Assembly: GCA_021799275.1 (NCBI GenBank)
Contig: JAJZAT010000005.1
Location: forward strand, 57,993 to 121,992
DNA: 64,000 nucleotides
Source: Bacillota bacterium
GTDB lineage: Bacteria > Bacillota > Sulfobacillia > JAJZYS01 > JAJYTV01
Direction of reading: 5' to 3'
Below the pieces are notes generated by a model that had not been told where the DNA came from, did not search any database, and saw only the letters and a list, made by a program, of their open reading frames with translations. Numbering within the stretch: position 1 is the stretch's first letter; the number at the start of each line of letters is the position of its first letter. A program made the position numbers and the translations under genes. This document shows positions 46,975 through 55,980 of this stretch, piece after piece.

Positions 46975-47664
46975 GTGCGCACGATCCTCTCGAGCCGCCA
47001 GCTCGGACACGTCTTCGCTCCGGTGTGGCATGCCCAATCCGGCGCGCTGTTCGGCTTTTACGCCATTCCCCGCTTCGTGAACGGCATGTCCTGGCATGAA
47101 GCCGTCTCTGCGGCCCGGGAGATGGGGCAACTCGGCGAGCTCGCTTCGCTGTCGCTGCTTTCCGCCGTGCGTGCGGGTTGGCGGCTGCCCGGGCGCCTCG
47201 CTGTGCCGGTGGGGCCCGCGCGGGACATGGACTGCGCGCTCCCCTGGGACAGGCTGCTGCGCCAGAGCCGGGAAGTCGTCGTCGACCTCGAGCTCTCCCT
47301 GGACGGCGCGGAGGGGGCCGGGACGCGGACGCTGGACGCCTGTCGCGAGGCGGGCGTCTCGATCGCCTTCTCGGCAGGGGATGCGCAGACGTTGCGCGTA
47401 GCCCTTCCCCGGTTGCGACCCGACATCGTCCGCATGGACGCTCCGCGGCTGCTGCAAGGCGATGCCGCGGCCGCCCTGTCCCAGGTCCACGACACGGGGG
47501 CGCTCCTGCTCTGCGACGGCGTCAAGCAACGCTCCGATGTGACCGCCCTCGCCCGCCTCGGCTGCGACCTTGTCGCGGGGCCGGTGGTTGGGCGGCCGGC
47601 TCCGGCGGACGCCTGGACCCCCGCGCGGATCGGCCTCAGCTGGCCTTTCGGGGCATCCCTGTGA
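46975..47664 (+). CDS. Degenerate EAL-like domain protein
   Basis: 229 residues from GTG 46975 (weak ribosome binding site). The fold order of an EAL domain can be followed: HVFAPVWHAQSGALFGFYAI (FYA in place of EAL), REVVVDLELSL, AGVSIAFSAGDAQTLRVALP, RPDIVRMDAPRLLQGD, LLLCDGVKQRSDVTALARLGCDLVAGPVVGRP. Nearly all metal-binding acidic residues are replaced, so it should not hydrolyse c-di-GMP but may bind it or a partner. Its stop overlaps the GTG of the GGDEF gene (GTGA), so the two are coexpressed and may form a sensor pair. Confidence 0.7.
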   Translation: MRTILSSRQLGHVFAPVWHAQSGALFGFYAIPRFVNGMSWHEAVSAAREMGQLGELASLSLLSAVRAGWRLPGRLAVPVGPARDMDCALPWDRLLRQSREVVVDLELSLDGAEGAGTRTLDACREAGVSIAFSAGDAQTLRVALPRLRPDIVRMDAPRLLQGDAAAALSQVHDTGALLLCDGVKQRSDVTALARLGCDLVAGPVVGRPAPADAWTPARIGLSWPFGASL

Positions 47665-48680
47665 GCCGGCATTTCTGGCGCGGCGGACGGCGGACGCGCT
47701 TCCCGGGGCGCAACGAGTGGCGCTGGCACCTCCAGCTCCAGGCGGAACGCCTCGCGTCGCCGCTGCGCATCGCGGCGATCCTCGCCTTTCTCATCCTTTG
47801 GCCCGTCCTGCGGCCGGTGAGTTCGCCGCCCACGAGCGGAATCGTGCCGGTCCTGCTCTTCGGTCTCTTCCTCTACGCGGTGCTCGATTTCCTCGTCCTG
47901 CGCCTGCGTCCAAACCTCGTGGCCCGCTTCCCCTACGGCTCCGTGCTGCTCGACTTCATCTTCGCGGTGTCCTTGAGCGCAGCCACGGGCGGAGGACAGA
48001 GCCCCATCTTCCCGATCGTCTTCCTTGGCGTCGCGAGCGCCGTCCTGCGGCTGGGCACCTGGCCCGGCCTTGTCAGCACCGTCCTCTACGCCGTGGCCGC
48101 CTACCTGATGGAGCCGAGGAGTCCCTTCCTCGTGCCCGTCCTTCTGCTGCTGGGCATCAGCCTCAGCCTTTGGGGCACGCAGATCCACGACGATCGCGTG
48201 GAGCACCTCAGGGATCCCCTGACCGGCGCGTTCACGCGCGCCTACGCCCTCTTCCACCTGGAGCGCCTGCTCGAGCAGGGCAAGACGTTCTGCGTCGGCC
48301 TGATCGATCTCGACCACTTCAAGTCGGTCAACGACAAGGTCGGTCACGTGGCGGGCGACGCCATCCTGCAGCAGTACGTGCACCGGATCCAGTCCGGGCT
48401 GCGCGCCGGCGACCTCCTGGGCCGCTTCGGCGGCGACGAGCTCCTGGTCGTCTTCGAGGGCGTGTCCATGGCGGAGGCCCTGCCGATCGCGGAGCGGCTG
48501 CGCGAGATGGTGGCGAGCCAGTCGATCCGCGTGCCGGATTCCGCCGAGACCGTGTCGCTCACCGTGTCGATCGGGCTGATCGAGGCATTGCCCGGCATCC
48601 GGACGCCCGATCTTCTGCGCCGCGTCGACGCCTGCCTCTACCAGTCCAAGCGGATGCGCAACGAGGTATCGGCCTGCTGA
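47661..48680 (+). CDS. Diguanylate cyclase (membrane-bound GGDEF protein)
   Basis: 339 residues, GTG 47661. Five or six membrane segments in residues about 34-172 form the sensory part. The GGDEF domain (about 180-335) has LRDPLTGAFTRAY, VGLIDLDHFKSVND, the active-site loop RFGGDELLVV (257-261, GGDEL), and an allosteric inhibitory I-site RAGD (248-251) five residues before it. This predicts active c-di-GMP synthesis with product inhibition. It is translationally coupled to the degenerate EAL-like gene. A c-di-GMP riboswitch at 17.8 kb gives a downstream target in the same window. Confidence 0.92.
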   Translation: MSRHFWRGGRRTRFPGRNEWRWHLQLQAERLASPLRIAAILAFLILWPVLRPVSSPPTSGIVPVLLFGLFLYAVLDFLVLRLRPNLVARFPYGSVLLDFIFAVSLSAATGGGQSPIFPIVFLGVASAVLRLGTWPGLVSTVLYAVAAYLMEPRSPFLVPVLLLLGISLSLWGTQIHDDRVEHLRDPLTGAFTRAYALFHLERLLEQGKTFCVGLIDLDHFKSVNDKVGHVAGDAILQQYVHRIQSGLRAGDLLGRFGGDELLVVFEGVSMAEALPIAERLREMVASQSIRVPDSAETVSLTVSIGLIEALPGIRTPDLLRRVDACLYQSKRMRNEVSAC

Positions 48681-48684
48681 AAGG

Positions 48685-48948
48685 TCACTCTGGAGGGGCG
48701 TGCCGCCGCATGCGCTGCAGCAACTGGCGCGCTCCCTCCACCAATTCTTCGCGCATGGGGAATTCCGGCAGGTCGAAGGCGATGGAAAGCACCGCCCCGA
48801 CATAGGCGGTGGGCCCGCCAAGGCGATGTACGAGGTCCAGCAGGATCGCGTCGGGCAGGTATGGCTGCGTGACCGTCAGCATGACGGCCATACCGGCAAG
48901 CTGATTTTTGGTGTCGCTGTCGGGTGCTCCCTGATCCATATCGCGCAA
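48685..48948 (-). CDS. Unknown small protein
   Basis: 87 residues from TTG 48948 (AGGGG five bases upstream). Contents: GMAVMLTVTQPYLPDAILLD and LVHRLGGPTAYVGAVLSIAF, then a helical end EELVEGARQLLQRMRRH. The hydrophobic central part may be membrane-associated. No recognised family. Convergent with the GGDEF gene (5 bases apart) and divergent from an HTH regulator gene. Confidence 0.5.
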   Translation of the reverse strand: MRDMDQGAPDSDTKNQLAGMAVMLTVTQPYLPDAILLDLVHRLGGPTAYVGAVLSIAFDLPEFPMREELVEGARQLLQRMRRHAPPE

Positions 48949-49072
48949 GGAGACCCCTCATTCCATGCCTCTTGTGCATTGGGCGGATGCCATACAGGCA
49001 TTTGTTCCATGTCTTACGCGTCCTTCCTGCTGGCCTGCCAGTCAGAAATGATGGTCGCAGGGAGGACGAGAC

Positions 49073-49438
49073 GTGCAAGACCGGCGCCGACAGCTTGGCG
49101 GCCGTATACGGCAGCTGCGGCTGGAACGCCATTTCACGCAGTCCAGGCTCGCGGAACTGGCAGAAACGGATCAAGCCCACTTGGCGCGCATCGAACGAGG
49201 CGAGCGCTGGCCGAGCGTGCCCCTCCTGTTCCGGCTCGCGGACGCGCTCGAGATCGAGGTCGCCAGGCTCTTCCGCCGCGAGGACGATGTGGAGGACCTG
49301 CGGGCCGATGTGCTCCTCGCCCTGCGCGACACGACCACGGAGCAGCAGGCCCTGGCGACCGAGATGCTGCGCATCCTGCGCAGTTCCTGGCGTCTCGGCC
49401 ATGGTTCCGCACCGGCCGACCAAGACGAGGAGCCCTGA
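49073..49438 (+). CDS. XRE-family transcriptional regulator
   Basis: 121 residues from GTG 49073 (GGGAGGA upstream). Helix-turn-helix of the Cro/C1 type: LGGRIRQLRLERHFTQSRLA, ELAETDQAHLARIERGERWP and SVPLLFRLADALEIEVARLF. A helical C-terminal tail could mediate dimerisation. Divergent from the small gene at 48685 and 200 bases upstream of the S15-family hydrolase, either of which may be its target. Confidence 0.85.
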   Translation: MQDRRRQLGGRIRQLRLERHFTQSRLAELAETDQAHLARIERGERWPSVPLLFRLADALEIEVARLFRREDDVEDLRADVLLALRDTTTEQQALATEMLRILRSSWRLGHGSAPADQDEEP

Positions 49439-49639
49439 ACTTCGGCGATCGAACCAGAGCGAGGCGGAGCGGCGCGAAGGCGCCCTCCGCCTCTTGCTGC
49501 CCGGGCACGATCGCGCGCCGGCCGGCGGCAGGTTTTCCCATAAGGCGGCAGGGAACGGCCCGGTCGCGAAGAAGGCGACCTAGGGATGGAGCCAAGGGAG
49601 CCGTCCCGCGGGAAGAGCTGCGAAGCGGAAGGTGAGATC

Positions 49640-51418
49640 GTGGCGGATGAAGTGGTTCGAGACGCGCTTGTCAGCCTGCACGTGCCGGTGCCGATGCGGG
49701 ATGGCACCCGGCTGCGCGCGAACGTCTACCGACCGGCGGGAGACGGACCCTTCCCCGTCCTCCTGACCCGCACCCCCTACGGCAAGGACTTCGCCACGGG
49801 CCTGCTCGGCGTCGAGCCGCTGCGGGCGGTGGAACGCGGCTACATCGTGGTGGTCCAGGACGTGCGCGGCCGCTACCGCTCCGAAGGCGAATGGCTGCCC
49901 TTCCTGCACGAGTTCGAGGACGGCTACGACAGCGTCGCCTGGGCGGCGAGCCTGCCCGGCAGCGACGGTCGGGTCGCGATGTTCGGCGGCTCCTACTTCG
50001 GCATGACGCAGTGGCAGGCGGCGGTGGGCCAGCCCCCTGGGCTTGCCGCGATGGCACCCGCCATCACCTGGGGCAACTACCTCAACGGCAGCGTTTACCG
50101 GGGAGGCGCCCGCGAACTCGGCCTGAGCCTGTACTGGTATCTCGGGGCCCTGGCGCCGGGGGACGTGCTGCGGCGCTACGAAGGAAGGCCGCTCGAACTC
50201 TTGACCAAGCTCCCCGTGCTCATCGGCGCCATCGACCATCTGCCGGCACTCTACGCCACCCTGCCTCCAGGGGACGTGCCGGACGCCGAGGGACTGCTCG
50301 CCTCCCTCAGGCGCTTCGCCGCATGGGCGCCGGACGATCCCGCCTGGCGGGATCTCAATCTCGACGACCTCTACGACAAGGTCCAGGTGCCGACGTTCCA
50401 CACGGCCGGCTGGTACGACATCTTCCTTGGCGAGACCCTGCGGCAGTACGGCGCGATGCTCCGTCTCGCCGAGGCGCGCGGCACCCAGAAGCCGCGCCTG
50501 CTGATCGGCCCCTGGACACACGGGAATTTCGTGAGCTTCAGCGGCGAACTCGAGTTCGGCATGGCGAGCTCCGGCATGCTGCTCGGCTATCAGGGCGACA
50601 TGACCGAGGTGCATCTGCGCTTCTTCGACCGCGCCCTGGGGCGTCCCGTACCCTTCCCGGAGATGCCCTCGGTGGAGGTCTTCGTGATGGGCGAGAATCG
50701 CTGGCGCTACTTCCCCGCCTGGCCGGTGGCCGAGGCGGAGGAGGAGCGCTGGTATCTCGCGGGCGGCGGCAACGCCAACTCGTCCGCTGGCGACGGCAGG
50801 CTCGAGCGCAGCCCCTCCCAGGACGCGCGGCCGGACCGTTACGTCTACGACCCCCTGGCTCCCGTGCCGACCATCGGCGGCAGCCTCCTGATGCCCGCGA
50901 GCTACAGGGCCGGGCCACGCGACCAAGGGCCAAACGAGGCCAGGCGGGATGTCCTCTGCTACACGAGCGAGCCCTTTGAGGATCCGTACACCGTGATTGG
51001 CCCGGTCTCGGCCACGCTCCACGTCTCCTCGTCCGCTCCCGACACCGATTTCGTCGCTCGCCTGGTGGATGTCCACCCGGACGGGCGCGCGATCAACCTC
51101 GCGGACGGCATCGTGCGCGCCCGCTGGCGCCGCACCTACGGCGTTCCGGGGGAGATCCGGCCCCAGGCCCCCGAGCTGCTAAGGCCGGCCGAGGTCACCC
51201 CCGTGACCATCGACCTCTGGGCGACCGGCGTCACCTTCCTGCCGGGCCACCGCCTGCGGCTCGAGGTGACGAGCAGTTCCTTCCCGCGCTGGGATCGCAA
51301 CCTCAACACGGGAACCGACGAGTTCCTGGAACCCCGCAGCCCGCGCAAGGCGGAGCAGAAGGTGTTCCACGACCCGGAGCACCCGAGTTTCATCTCCCTG
51401 CCGCACGTGGCTCGGTGA
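49640..51418 (+). CDS. CocE/NonD (S15-like) alpha/beta hydrolase
   Basis: 592 residues from GTG 49640 (AAGGTGA upstream; the frame is open from 49586). Cocaine-esterase/X-Pro dipeptidyl peptidase family. N-terminal VPVPMRDGTRLRANVYRPAG, LLTRTPYGKDF, VVQDVRGRYRSEGEWLPF, nucleophile Ser in MFGGSYFGMTQW, acid in FHTAGWYDIFLGETL, and His in IGPWTHGNF. The C-terminal jelly roll includes CYTSEPFEDPYTVIGPVSAT and LVDVHPDGRAINLADGIVRARWR. No signal peptide, so cytoplasmic. Acts on esters or acyl-amides; natural substrate unknown. Confidence 0.92.
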   Translation: MADEVVRDALVSLHVPVPMRDGTRLRANVYRPAGDGPFPVLLTRTPYGKDFATGLLGVEPLRAVERGYIVVVQDVRGRYRSEGEWLPFLHEFEDGYDSVAWAASLPGSDGRVAMFGGSYFGMTQWQAAVGQPPGLAAMAPAITWGNYLNGSVYRGGARELGLSLYWYLGALAPGDVLRRYEGRPLELLTKLPVLIGAIDHLPALYATLPPGDVPDAEGLLASLRRFAAWAPDDPAWRDLNLDDLYDKVQVPTFHTAGWYDIFLGETLRQYGAMLRLAEARGTQKPRLLIGPWTHGNFVSFSGELEFGMASSGMLLGYQGDMTEVHLRFFDRALGRPVPFPEMPSVEVFVMGENRWRYFPAWPVAEAEEERWYLAGGGNANSSAGDGRLERSPSQDARPDRYVYDPLAPVPTIGGSLLMPASYRAGPRDQGPNEARRDVLCYTSEPFEDPYTVIGPVSATLHVSSSAPDTDFVARLVDVHPDGRAINLADGIVRARWRRTYGVPGEIRPQAPELLRPAEVTPVTIDLWATGVTFLPGHRLRLEVTSSSFPRWDRNLNTGTDEFLEPRSPRKAEQKVFHDPEHPSFISLPHVAR

Positions 51419-51428
51419 GAAGAAGACA

Positions 51429-51457
51429 GCGGACGCCGTCCTGCGGGCGGCGTCCGC
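51429..51457. terminator. Hairpin between convergent genes
   Basis: GCGGACGCCG (51429-51438) pairs with CGGCGTCCGC (51448-51457) just after the hydrolase stop and before the convergent lipoprotein gene. Confidence 0.65.
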
Positions 51458-51501
51458 CACGTTCGAGGCCCATCGGCCACTCCACGCTCAGCAGTGCTGG
51501 G

Positions 51502-52656
51502 TCATGGCAGGGCGGGCGCCTTGGCTCCAGGGCCCGAGACAAGGGTCCAACGCCGGCCACCGTCCAGAGTCCGGAACATGAGAGACTTCAGCACCTGCTC
51601 CTGGTTCAGCAGCACGAAGCCGACCCGGGGGCTCACGAAGTCGATCTGGTAGAGATAGTAGGACCAGTTCGGCCCGAAGTACTTCGGGATCGCCGACTCC
51701 GCAAAGGACACCCGGGACCAGTGCTGTCCCGCGTCGTCGCTGAAGTAGAGCGCCTCGTCGCGGGGGCCGCTTGCGAGTCCCGTGGCGGCGACGACCCTGC
51801 CTGCTCCGTAGAAGTCCACGAGCGGGTCGTAGAGCTTCAGCGCAGGGCTGACCTCTTCCCCGCGCAGGATCCACAGGTACGCTTCGTCCGTCACGGCCTG
51901 CATGCCGTGGCTCGGCAGGGCCTGCTGGTCCTTCCGGCTCAGCTTGCCCGGCGGATAGCGGACCCTCCAGGAACGCCCGCCGTCGGTGGTCTCGTAGACG
52001 CCTGGCGCGCCGACGCCGTTCCCGTAGCCGTAGGCGTACCCGACGACGTGAACCCCCACATTCGGCGAACTGAACGCTATAGGCCCGGCCGCGCCGAAAC
52101 CCTGGTAGCTGAGCGGGAAGAGCTCGTGCCACGTGCGACCGCCGTCGCGCGTCTGCCAGAGCTCCGCCCGGGCCGAGGCCCTGCCCGTAGGCTGCTGGAG
52201 CTCGATCCAGCCTGTCGAGGGACTTGCGAAGTCGATCTGCGACGGCCAGAGCGAGACATCCGTCGGGTCGGTCGGCGAGGCGACGTCGTGGCACCGCCAG
52301 TTGCGGCCGGCGCTCCGCGTGTGGCAGGCCTCCACCCGCCCCTTCTTGCTGACGGTGGCAACCCACGCAGCGGACTCCGACGTCGGATCCATGCTCAGGT
52401 GCTGCACCGGCGGCAGCTGCGGCGGCGTACCTTGCGACCAGGTGCGCCCGCCATCCCTCGTCGTGAGCAGAGCGGCGTCGCCGGAGGGCTTGACGCCCGT
52501 GGCCCAGCCGCTCTCCCGGCTAAACATGTGCAGCTCCAGGATCATGCCGGCGAAAGGCCTCGGCGGCATCGCCGGTCCCGAAGTGGAGGCGGCGCCGCAG
52601 GCGCCGAGGCTCACGCCGAGGACAATCAGGAAAACCAGAGGCACGAAACGTCGCAT
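51502..52656 (-). CDS. Lipoprotein with BNR-type beta-propeller
   Basis: 384 residues, ATG 52656 after GGGAGG. Lipoprotein signal with lipobox VSLGAC (Cys20). Propeller signatures recur: LTTRDGGRTWSQG, WQTRDGGRTWHEL, YETTDGGRSWRVRY, YFSDDAGQHWSRVS and FRTLDGGRRWTLVS. It shares the architecture of the lipoprotein at 9251-10393, although repeats are spaced differently. Anchored outside the membrane; ligand unknown. Divergent from the G1 peptidase gene. Confidence 0.87.
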   Translation of the reverse strand: MRRFVPLVFLIVLGVSLGACGAASTSGPAMPPRPFAGMILELHMFSRESGWATGVKPSGDAALLTTRDGGRTWSQGTPPQLPPVQHLSMDPTSESAAWVATVSKKGRVEACHTRSAGRNWRCHDVASPTDPTDVSLWPSQIDFASPSTGWIELQQPTGRASARAELWQTRDGGRTWHELFPLSYQGFGAAGPIAFSSPNVGVHVVGYAYGYGNGVGAPGVYETTDGGRSWRVRYPPGKLSRKDQQALPSHGMQAVTDEAYLWILRGEEVSPALKLYDPLVDFYGAGRVVAATGLASGPRDEALYFSDDAGQHWSRVSFAESAIPKYFGPNWSYYLYQIDFVSPRVGFVLLNQEQVLKSLMFRTLDGGRRWTLVSGPGAKAPALP

Positions 52657-52843
52657 TGGGCAGTCCTCCCGGGAGGTCTATCCCGCCTCACACAGATATG
52701 CCACATTCTGCATGGTTTTCCTGCTGGCGTCCCAACCTAGGCACGGCGGCCAGGCTCTCGCGGAGATCTTGTGAGGTTTTAAGACGTCTCTAGTGCAAAG
52801 CGCCTATGCTGCCAGCGGAACCACCTGAACGCGAAGGGAGCTG

Positions 52844-53830
52844 ATGGGCGTGAAGCTTGCGATCTTGGGCATCGCCGGGGTCGCACTGCTCATTTGGCAG
52901 GGGATGACCTCACCCTCCTCACCGCTACACGGCGCCGTCGCGGACATTGCCGGGCAGAGCGGCAACGCTGTGGCTTCAGCGAAGGCGAAGCCAGGCAACT
53001 ACGCCGTGGCGTCCCAGAGCGTCTCCTCCAACTGGTCCGGTTATGTGGACCAGGCAGGCCCGTACGCGGGCGTTTCGGCTTCCTGGAAGGTCCCGACCCT
53101 GAGCCGGTCCCAGGGCGGCGTCGTGGCCGAGTGGGTCGGCATCGGCGGCACCGGACAGAGCGAGGCGCTCTTGCAGTGCGGGGTGCTTCAGCAGTGGTCC
53201 GGCGGACAGTCCGTGACCCAGGCCTTCACCGAAAGCCTGCCCGCGTCCGCGAAGCCGGGCAAGACCGTGCCTGCCGGCGCCACGGTGACCGCGAGCGTCA
53301 CCCCGGCCGGCCAGAATCGCTGGACGCTCACCGTGCGGAGCGGTTCCACGACGCTCGCCTCGCAGACGGTCACGCTGACGGCCGACGAGGCGCAGATGGT
53401 CGAGCAGTCCGCGGAGTGGATCACGGAGGCTCCGAGCACCGGGCGCGGCCGCGTCGAACCGCTTGCCACATTCACGCCCGTGACCTTCGAAAGCGCCACG
53501 GTGCTGACGACCTCGGGCAGGACCGAGAGCATGGCGACGGCCGGCACACCGGCGCCCGTCGTGCTGGCGAGCATGGACGGCCTGCAGGCGCAACCGGGCG
53601 CGATCGGTGCCGGCGGCGCCACCTTCACGGTGACGGAGTCGCAAGCGACTACCCAGTCTCCCTACGGCAACTCGAATCCGTACGGCTACGGCGGCGGCTA
53701 TGGTGACGGATACGGCGGCTTCGGCGGATACGGCCGAGGCAACGGCGGGTCCTGGGGCCATGGCGGCTACGGTGGCGACGGCTTCGGAGGCTACGGCGGA
53801 TACCCTCGCCACGGTGGCTGGGACTGGTAA
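52844..53830 (+). CDS. Secreted G1 (eqolisin/glutamic) peptidase
   Basis: 328 residues, ATG 52844 after GAAGGGAG. Hydrophobic signal/anchor at about 4-20. The G1 beta-sandwich follows: SVSSNWSGYVDQAGPYAGVS, VVAEWVGIGGTGQSEALLQCGV (catalytic Gln near 111), and QSAEWITEAPSTGRGRVEPL with the catalytic Glu191. An A4-like ending FTPVTFESATV is in place. A Gly/Tyr-rich tail (about 275-328, repeating GGYGGDG- and GFGGYG-like units) extends the protein and may serve in surface attachment. Eqolisins use a Gln/Glu dyad and act at acidic pH; bacterial members are much rarer than fungal ones. Confidence 0.9.
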   Translation: MGVKLAILGIAGVALLIWQGMTSPSSPLHGAVADIAGQSGNAVASAKAKPGNYAVASQSVSSNWSGYVDQAGPYAGVSASWKVPTLSRSQGGVVAEWVGIGGTGQSEALLQCGVLQQWSGGQSVTQAFTESLPASAKPGKTVPAGATVTASVTPAGQNRWTLTVRSGSTTLASQTVTLTADEAQMVEQSAEWITEAPSTGRGRVEPLATFTPVTFESATVLTTSGRTESMATAGTPAPVVLASMDGLQAQPGAIGAGGATFTVTESQATTQSPYGNSNPYGYGGGYGDGYGGFGGYGRGNGGSWGHGGYGGDGFGGYGGYPRHGGWDW

Positions 53831-53847
53831 CAACGGATGCAATGGCT

Positions 53848-53878
53848 CGGACCCCGCGGCGCCTGGCCGCGGGGTCCG
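53848..53878. terminator. Bidirectional 12-bp hairpin
   Basis: CGGACCCCGCGG (53848-53859) pairs with CCGCGGGGTCCG (53867-53878) between the convergent peptidase and histidine kinase genes. Confidence 0.75.
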
Positions 53879-53889
53879 CAACATTCTCG

Positions 53890-55188
53890 TCATAGCCCGG
53901 CCGGGACCGGTTCCTGCGGCGACGGCGTGCCGACGGGCCAGCGCACCCAGACCGTGGTGCCCTTCCTCGGCTCCGTCTCGAGGTCGACCGACCCGCCGCG
54001 CGACGTAACGAGCACGCGCGCCAAGGCGAGCCCGAGGCCGAGGCCGCCCTGCCAGTCGCCGCTGTAGAAGCGGTCGAAGGCGTGCTGCGCCACCTCGGCG
54101 GTCATGCCGACACCGGCGTCCCTCACGAAGACCACCGCCTGCTGGCCGTCGAGCCGCCAGCCCAGATCGATCTCCGTGCCGGGAGGATTGTGCCGTTCCG
54201 CATTGTCCACGAGGATCCCCAGCACCTGCCGCACCTCGGCGGCCGGGGCCGTCACCCAGAGGTCCCTCGGCCCCTCGCTCACCCTGTGCCCGTGCGCCGT
54301 CTGACGCACCGCCTCAGACAGGTCGCTGAGCGGGTCGCCTTCCTGCGTGTCGAGATCCCGGATGCGCAGCGCGAGGCGCGAGGCCTCGCGCTGCGCGAGC
54401 GCCGCCGCCTCCTTGGCCTCCTTGGGCCCGAGCCTGCCGCTCGCCAGCAGCTCAAGCGTGCCCAGCACCGTGGAAAGTGGCGTGCGCAGGTCGTGCAGCG
54501 TCATCTCGCGCAAGGCGCGCTCCCTCTGCTCGGATGCCTCGAGGGCGCCGAACATCTGGCTCAGCCTGCTCAGCATCTGCTGCAGGGCCTCCGCAAGGGA
54601 GCGGATCTCCCGCACACCGTGGTCCCTCGGCAGGTGCGTCTCGAGGTCACCGGTCTCGCTGATGCGGGCGGCCTCGGCCGAGAGCGCCGAGAGCGGCGCC
54701 GTCAGGCCGCGCGCGATGGCGACCGAGACCAGGGCGGCCAGCAGCACCGCCGCGAGGGTGACGAGCGCCAGCACCTCCTCGAGGACGCCGACAGGGCGGC
54801 TTACCCCTTGGAGGCTGACCTGATCGAGAAAGTAACCGCCAGGCACGATGAGCACGTCGCGCAGGTCCTTGGCCGTCTGGCTGAGCCCCGGCGGTGGCGC
54901 CACGAGCGGCGTCGCGCCAACGCTGGCGACGCGCTGCCCGTTCGCGTCGTAGATGGCGACCGCCTCGCCGGCGTCGCGACGGTCCCGGACAGCGCCGGTG
55001 CGCAGGTAGAAGCGGGCCTCCGTCTGCACCGACGTCTGCAGGTGAACCGCGAGGTTCTGCAGCAGGACATTGTGCAGGAAATAGACGGCGCCGATGTCGA
55101 CCAGGAGGAGCGACGCCCCGACCAGCACCACCATGGCGAGCAGCAGGCGGCGACCAAGGCTCTCGAAGGCGTGCCTAAGCCTCCACAT
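53890..55188 (-). CDS. Sensor histidine kinase
   Basis: 432 residues. Two membrane helices (about 15-40 and 138-160) flank a 100-residue external sensor region with VAIYDANGQRVASVGATPLV (PAS-like/sCache). A HAMP domain follows (ARGLTAPLSALSAEAARIS). H-box EMTLHDLRTPLSTVLGTLE, N-box VLGILVDNAERHNPP, G-boxes VRDAGVGM and GGLGLGLALARVL. The first His position reads LHDLRTPL (normally SHELRTPL). Starts within the end of the response regulator gene (14-base overlap). Confidence 0.92.
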   Translation of the reverse strand: MWRLRHAFESLGRRLLLAMVVLVGASLLLVDIGAVYFLHNVLLQNLAVHLQTSVQTEARFYLRTGAVRDRRDAGEAVAIYDANGQRVASVGATPLVAPPPGLSQTAKDLRDVLIVPGGYFLDQVSLQGVSRPVGVLEEVLALVTLAAVLLAALVSVAIARGLTAPLSALSAEAARISETGDLETHLPRDHGVREIRSLAEALQQMLSRLSQMFGALEASEQRERALREMTLHDLRTPLSTVLGTLELLASGRLGPKEAKEAAALAQREASRLALRIRDLDTQEGDPLSDLSEAVRQTAHGHRVSEGPRDLWVTAPAAEVRQVLGILVDNAERHNPPGTEIDLGWRLDGQQAVVFVRDAGVGMTAEVAQHAFDRFYSGDWQGGLGLGLALARVLVTSRGGSVDLETEPRKGTTVWVRWPVGTPSPQEPVPAGL

Positions 55189-55852
55189 GCTCGTCCAGCT
55201 GGTAGCCGAATCCCCGCATGGTATGGATCAGGCGCGGTCCGAAGGCCTCGAGCTTGCGCCGCAGGTAGCTGATGTAGACGTCGAGCACGCCGCCTCCGAC
55301 TTCCGTGTCGTAGCCCCAGACCCGTTCGAGGATCTGATCGCGGGTCAGCACGTGCCGGGGATTGCGCAGAAAGAGACAGAGCAGGTCGTATTCGCGCCGC
55401 GTCAGATCCAGGCGTTGTCCGGCCCGCGTGGCCTCCTGCCGCTCGAGGTGCACCTCGACATCGGCGAAGGACAGCACCGGCAGGGCCTGGCCCGTTGCGG
55501 TCGGTCGGCGCGCCACCGCCCGCATGCGCATGACCAGCTCTTCGAAGGCGAAGGGTTTCGCAAGGTAGTCGTCGGCGCCGAGTTCGAAACCGCGCACCCG
55601 GTCGGGGACACTGCCGCGCGCTGTCAGCATGATCACCAGGACGCCGCGGTCCTTGAAGCGGGGCACGAGCGAGAAGCCGGAGCCGTCCGGCAGGTTGACG
55701 TCGACAAGCGCCAGGGGGAACGCGGACCGCGCCACAAGGGCCATCGCGCCCTCCACCGTGTCGCAGAGCGTCGGCTCGAAGCCTTCGGCGCCGAGGCCGA
55801 GGCGCAGGGTCGCCGCCAGCGACGGGTCATCCTCCACCACGAGAACCCGCAT
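55175..55852 (-). CDS. OmpR-type response regulator
   Basis: 225 residues, ATG 55852. Receiver: LVVEDDPSL, phospho-acceptor Asp in LALVDVNLPDGSGFSLV, MLTARGSVPDRVRGFELGAD and Lys in YLAKPFAFEEL. Winged helix: LDLTRREYDLLCLFLRNPRH and VLDVYISYLRRKLE, ending IHTMRGFGYQLDE. Forms an operon with the kinase. The divergent gene at 56149 encodes a secreted protein with an inverted repeat between them, a likely target or co-regulated gene. Confidence 0.93.
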   Translation of the reverse strand: MRVLVVEDDPSLAATLRLGLGAEGFEPTLCDTVEGAMALVARSAFPLALVDVNLPDGSGFSLVPRFKDRGVLVIMLTARGSVPDRVRGFELGADDYLAKPFAFEELVMRMRAVARRPTATGQALPVLSFADVEVHLERQEATRAGQRLDLTRREYDLLCLFLRNPRHVLTRDQILERVWGYDTEVGGGVLDVYISYLRRKLEAFGPRLIHTMRGFGYQLDEHVEA

Positions 55853-55963
55853 CCTGAGCGCATCTCCTCAAGGCCACCAGCGCCGCGACGTCCGCCGCAG
55901 ATGCGCCGATGCCCATTACTCGAAACGCCGTGTCTGCCACGGTTCGATTTTGGCTGTCACATC

Positions 55964-55980
55964 TTGTAACCGGTTTACAA
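55964..55980. promoter_or_regulatory. Inverted repeat, candidate operator
   Basis: TTGTAA (55964-55969) and TTACAA (55975-55980) are separated by CCGGT, in the 296-base region between the divergent response regulator and secreted-protein genes. It may be a regulator site. I see nothing else distinct in this gap apart from AT-rich promoter-like stretches. Confidence 0.4.
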
